This document shows positions 61,346 to 64,000 of a stretch of DNA of 64,000 nt, in pieces (positions within the stretch are counted from its first letter, which is position 1; every line of letters starts with the position of its first letter). Source of the stretch: Nissolia schottii (Eukaryota > Streptophyta > Magnoliopsida > Fabales > Fabaceae); the NCBI GenBank assembly GCA_003254905.1, contig QANU01101148.1, forward strand, positions 478,630 through 542,629. Direction: 5' to 3'. The position numbers were made by a program, and so were the translations under genes. The notes beneath the pieces are model-generated. The model was given only the letters and a program-made list of their open reading frames with translations. It was not told where the DNA came from and searched no databases.

Positions 61346-64000
61346 ATGAGCCAACTAGTTGAACACTCTGCCTATGCTCAAAGGGGCTCTAGAGTTCAAG
61401 CTCCACTGGTCAGTCAAATTCACCCCTGTTTTATCAATTTATGTACTCTTTTTCCGTTTCCTCTTTTCATTTTTTCAGACATACCCAGATAACCCAAGTT
61501 TCAGTGCTTGAGGTTCTGCGACCTAGTCAAAATTTGATCTTCCCTCACTTGTGATCCATATCCCATGGTCTCATCAGTACCCTAAACCCAAATAAAATAT
61601 ACAATTGCTGAAAATAGAGCGTTTTCCTTTTATTTCAATTTCTTAAATGAGGATTAATTTATTAGCCATTCTCTATATCTATTCATGATCAAATTCCTGC
61701 TAAACATCTTTCTAGTTAGTCGTAGGCATCCTCCTTGTTTCTCACATTTTAGGAAACACCATTGTTATCTGAAACATCTTCAAACCTTGCTGACTCTCAT
61801 TAGTGCTCTCCCGTTTGGAGAAATTTCTAGATGATGCACCGCTTGTGTTGGTAAGCTTTGTAAATTGTTGGAATTTTAAGTATGAGTGTTGAAGTTCAAC
61901 ACTGGTTAAGATTGGATTAAATGAGTAGTATATAAGATAAAAAGGACATGTAAACCCAGCCGTAGGTTTTGAGTCAAGATGTAGCTTCTGGTCTATTATT
62001 GTGGTTATTTTTTCCCCCACTTAGTCTATTTATTTAGGTTTCCTTGATTTTGGGGTCCACCTCCCAACATGTGGTAATCAAAGTTGGTGGTTTGGATCGA
62101 CAGTATTGGAGGAATGGTGGTTGTTGGATCCATGTGTATGATACTATGATCCCTTATGTCGATGGTTTTCTTGGCAATGTGGAGATTGTGTGGCATGTTC
62201 CGTGAAGTTGTGTTTGGTACTAGAGACAGAATAGGGAAATAGAGACATGAGGCCAGAAAATTCATGTATTTTCTGTACCTCGTTGAAGTTGGGACAGAGG
62301 AGATAGAAAATTTTTGTCTGAGGAGACAAAAAATTGAGGCCTGGAGGGACATAATTTTTCTGTCTTTGTCACCATGTCTCTTTTCTCCTGTTTTGTCTCT
62401 AATACCAGACGCTTCCTGAAGGACATGATACAAGTGATGAGAGCATGTGGCTCTTGTTAACACCATTCAATGCTCAGAAGGGCTTGAAGAGAGATTATTC
62501 TGTATTGGGTCTCTCACACTTAAGGGGGAGAATATTGGAATTGTATGTGTGAGTGGTGAAATCTCACATCAATTAAGAATGGACTGAGTGAACAATATAT
62601 AAGGTGGGAAGACGCATAAGCTCAACCTTTAGATTTTAGATTAAGATGTGGTGTTTGACTCACTCTTGTGGGTTCTCACTTAGATCATTGATTTAAATCT
62701 CTGATGTTGGGTTCTCTTTCCCGACATAATTGTCCTCCCTTGCATTGCAATTCCTTCATGTGAATGCTTTTTAATTGATTAGACCTCCCTTTCCAGCATT
62801 CATATGGGATTTTTTCTCATTCTTGATTTTGTTATGTCCATGGTGAATGGGTTCTTTGTGTTCACTTATAATGTTTACCACTTACATTGTGTCCCTTCCC
62901 TGGCTTCTGATAAATTGTGTAAACATAAACTGTTGGTCTTGCTCTCACATTAAATTTATAAAGGAAGATTCTAGTGTATGTACCAATATCACCTTTATTT
63001 TTTTCTTTTTAATTTTATTTTAAATGCACTTTTATTTATTGATAATGATACTAGTATTATTCTCATTGATCTGATGATTCTTGAATTGTGATGGGACATC
63101 TTGGCGTTTTTTCTTCAATCTCATTGTCCCAGCATCAGCATTCAAACTTTCACAGCTACATTCATAATTTCATATATAATGATATAGCATTGACTCAGAA
63201 ATCGCTAAAGAAAATCAAATTCCAGCTTGAGGAAGTAATGGGTTCTTTGATAAGTTAAGGGATTGTGAAGTTATTTTCCTGGACCTTATTGTTTTTCTCA
63301 CAGAAACATACCTGTGTCAAAACTGTTTAATGTTCAGGACCTGGAGTTATAGAGTAGTGAATATGTGAAACTATGCATTTACATCATTTTAAAATGAATT
63401 TTTTTTTCCTGGATTATTCTTACCATACTAACATAGCAGGTTTTTCAGGTTGATTCTGTTTCTTGCTACTGTAGAGTTGATTCGGGCCTGAAAACAGTTG
63501 CTGGGGCAAGGAAATTTGTTCCAGGGTCAAAGCTATGTATCCAACCTGACATAAATCCAAATGCACATAAAAGCAAAAACTCACGTAGAGAAAGGACAAG
63601 AGTTCAGCCTCCTGTTCTACCTGGCCTTCCAGATGATCTAGCTATTGCTTGTTTGATTCGGGTGCCCCGAGTTGAGCACAGGAAACTACGTTCGGTTTGC
63701 AAAAGTTGGCATCGTCTTCTCTCTGGAAACTTCTTTTACTCACTCAGGAAAAGTCTCGGAATGGCAGAAGAGTGGATATATGTTATCAAAAGAGATCGTG
63801 ATGGAAGAATTTCATTGCATGCTTTTGATCCCACCTACCAACTATGGCAACCCCTTCCCCCTGTTCCTGGGGAATATTCTGAAGCATTGGGGTTTGGTTG
63901 TGCAGTTCTTAGTGGTTGTCACCTGTACTTATTTGGTGGAAGAGATCCTCTGAAGGGATCTATGAGACGTGTCATTTTCTATAGTGCCCGTACAAATAAA
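61346..64000 (+). CDS. SAGL1: F-box/kelch-repeat protein, SAGL1-like (At1g55270), 5' part
   Basis: Exon 1 is 61346-61408 (MSQLVEHSAYAQRGSRVQAPL, donor GTCAGT, phase 0). Exon 2 starts at 63449 after TTTTTCAG with VDSVSCYCRVDSGLKTVAGA and runs off the window at RTNK. The first 205 residues hold the SAGL1-type N-terminus, the F-box (LPGLPDDLAIACLIRVPRVE, then RKLRSVCKSWHRLL) and the first kelch blade (GCAVLSGCHLYLFGG). F-box/kelch proteins are substrate receptors of SCF ubiquitin ligases. SAGL1 in Arabidopsis is reported to control cuticular wax and phenylpropanoid enzymes by targeting them for degradation; for this gene that is inference. Five to six further blades should follow outside the window. 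The 2.04-kb intron contains a TRIM-like element. Intact as far as seen. Confidence 0.93.
61866..62726 (+). mobile_element. TRIM-like mini LTR retrotransposon in the F-box gene intron
   Basis: Two direct repeats of about 200 bp, 61866-62069 (TGTTGGAATTTTAAGTATGA ... CCCAACA) and 62533-62726 (TATTGGAATTGTATGTGTGA ... CCCGACA), enclose 463 bp without protein coding. After the left repeat is a primer-site-like TGGTAATCAAAG (compare TGGTATCAGAGC of tRNA-Met). Before the right repeat is the polypurine tract AAGGGGGAGAA. The flanks TAAAT and TAATT could be a decayed 5-bp target duplication. Size and lack of genes fit a TRIM or an internally deleted copia element. The repeats are strongly diverged, so the insertion is old. 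Confidence 0.72.
62212..62410. mobile_element. ~200-bp MITE nested in the TRIM-like element
   Basis: Left end GTTTGGTACTAGAGACAGAA and right end (read inward) GTCTGGTATTAGAGACAAAA form inverted repeats continuing for about 35 bp with AGAGACATG near their inner ends. No coding sequence. Target duplication unclear. It lies between the two mini-LTRs. Confidence 0.65.

Overview
The window is nuclear DNA of a flowering plant, most likely a phaseoloid legume (soybean or a close relative). The spliced genes have GT-AG introns and their closest recognisable families are plant ones. The intergenic DNA is AT-rich and crowded with plant transposons. The palindromic 12-mer GTAATCGATTAC near 2.5 kb, the dispersed 'ACCAAATTGATA' repeats and the 'GCTCAGCG'-rich LTR-like sequence look like repeats I associate with legumes. 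The species call is recognition from memory, not a search. I see no bacterial-style operons, CRISPR arrays, tRNA or rRNA genes.

Genes from left to right. The left edge may hold a spliced non-coding leader of a minus-strand gene. At 4.4-14.2 kb there is a broken membrane-anchored GH9 endoglucanase (GH9B7-like, minus strand) whose exons 3-7 occur twice. An intronless polyamine/amino-acid transporter lies at 15.5-16.9 kb (minus). A two-exon O-methyltransferase lies at 24.7-27.8 kb (minus). A six-exon DEAD-box RNA helicase of the DED1/DDX3 type lies at 31.8-37.2 kb (minus). An intronless chloroplast-type PPR protein lies at 45.6-47.7 kb (plus). A four-exon Iojap-related (RsfS) protein lies at 51.5-58.4 kb (minus), its second intron swollen by an antisense Ty1/copia element. 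The first part of an F-box/kelch gene (SAGL1-like) starts at 61.3 kb and runs off the right edge (plus).

Between and inside the genes are TE relics. They include a 323-bp hAT-type MITE with a perfect 8-bp target duplication, a MULE-like MITE in the O-methyltransferase intron, a MITE nested in a LINE ORF1 relic, and a 1-kb foldback just upstream of the PPR gene. There are also a degenerate copia element, a tRNA-derived SINE with a 17-bp target duplication, a TRIM-like mini-LTR element with a nested MITE in the F-box gene intron, and an unprocessed fragment of the helicase gene in inverted orientation 13 kb from its parent.

The most important caution concerns two apparent tandem duplications, 3237-12806 (about 4.8-kb units) and 18614-21884 (about 1.63-kb units). 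Each has a single N exactly at the copy junction, and these are the only two Ns I noticed. In each case the suffix of the left segment equals the prefix of the right one. That is the layout expected when overlapping, diverged (for example allelic) contigs are joined without merging, so both duplications may be assembly artefacts. The genes are unrelated housekeeping or metabolic loci and do not form a shared pathway. I did not find a new biological system here.
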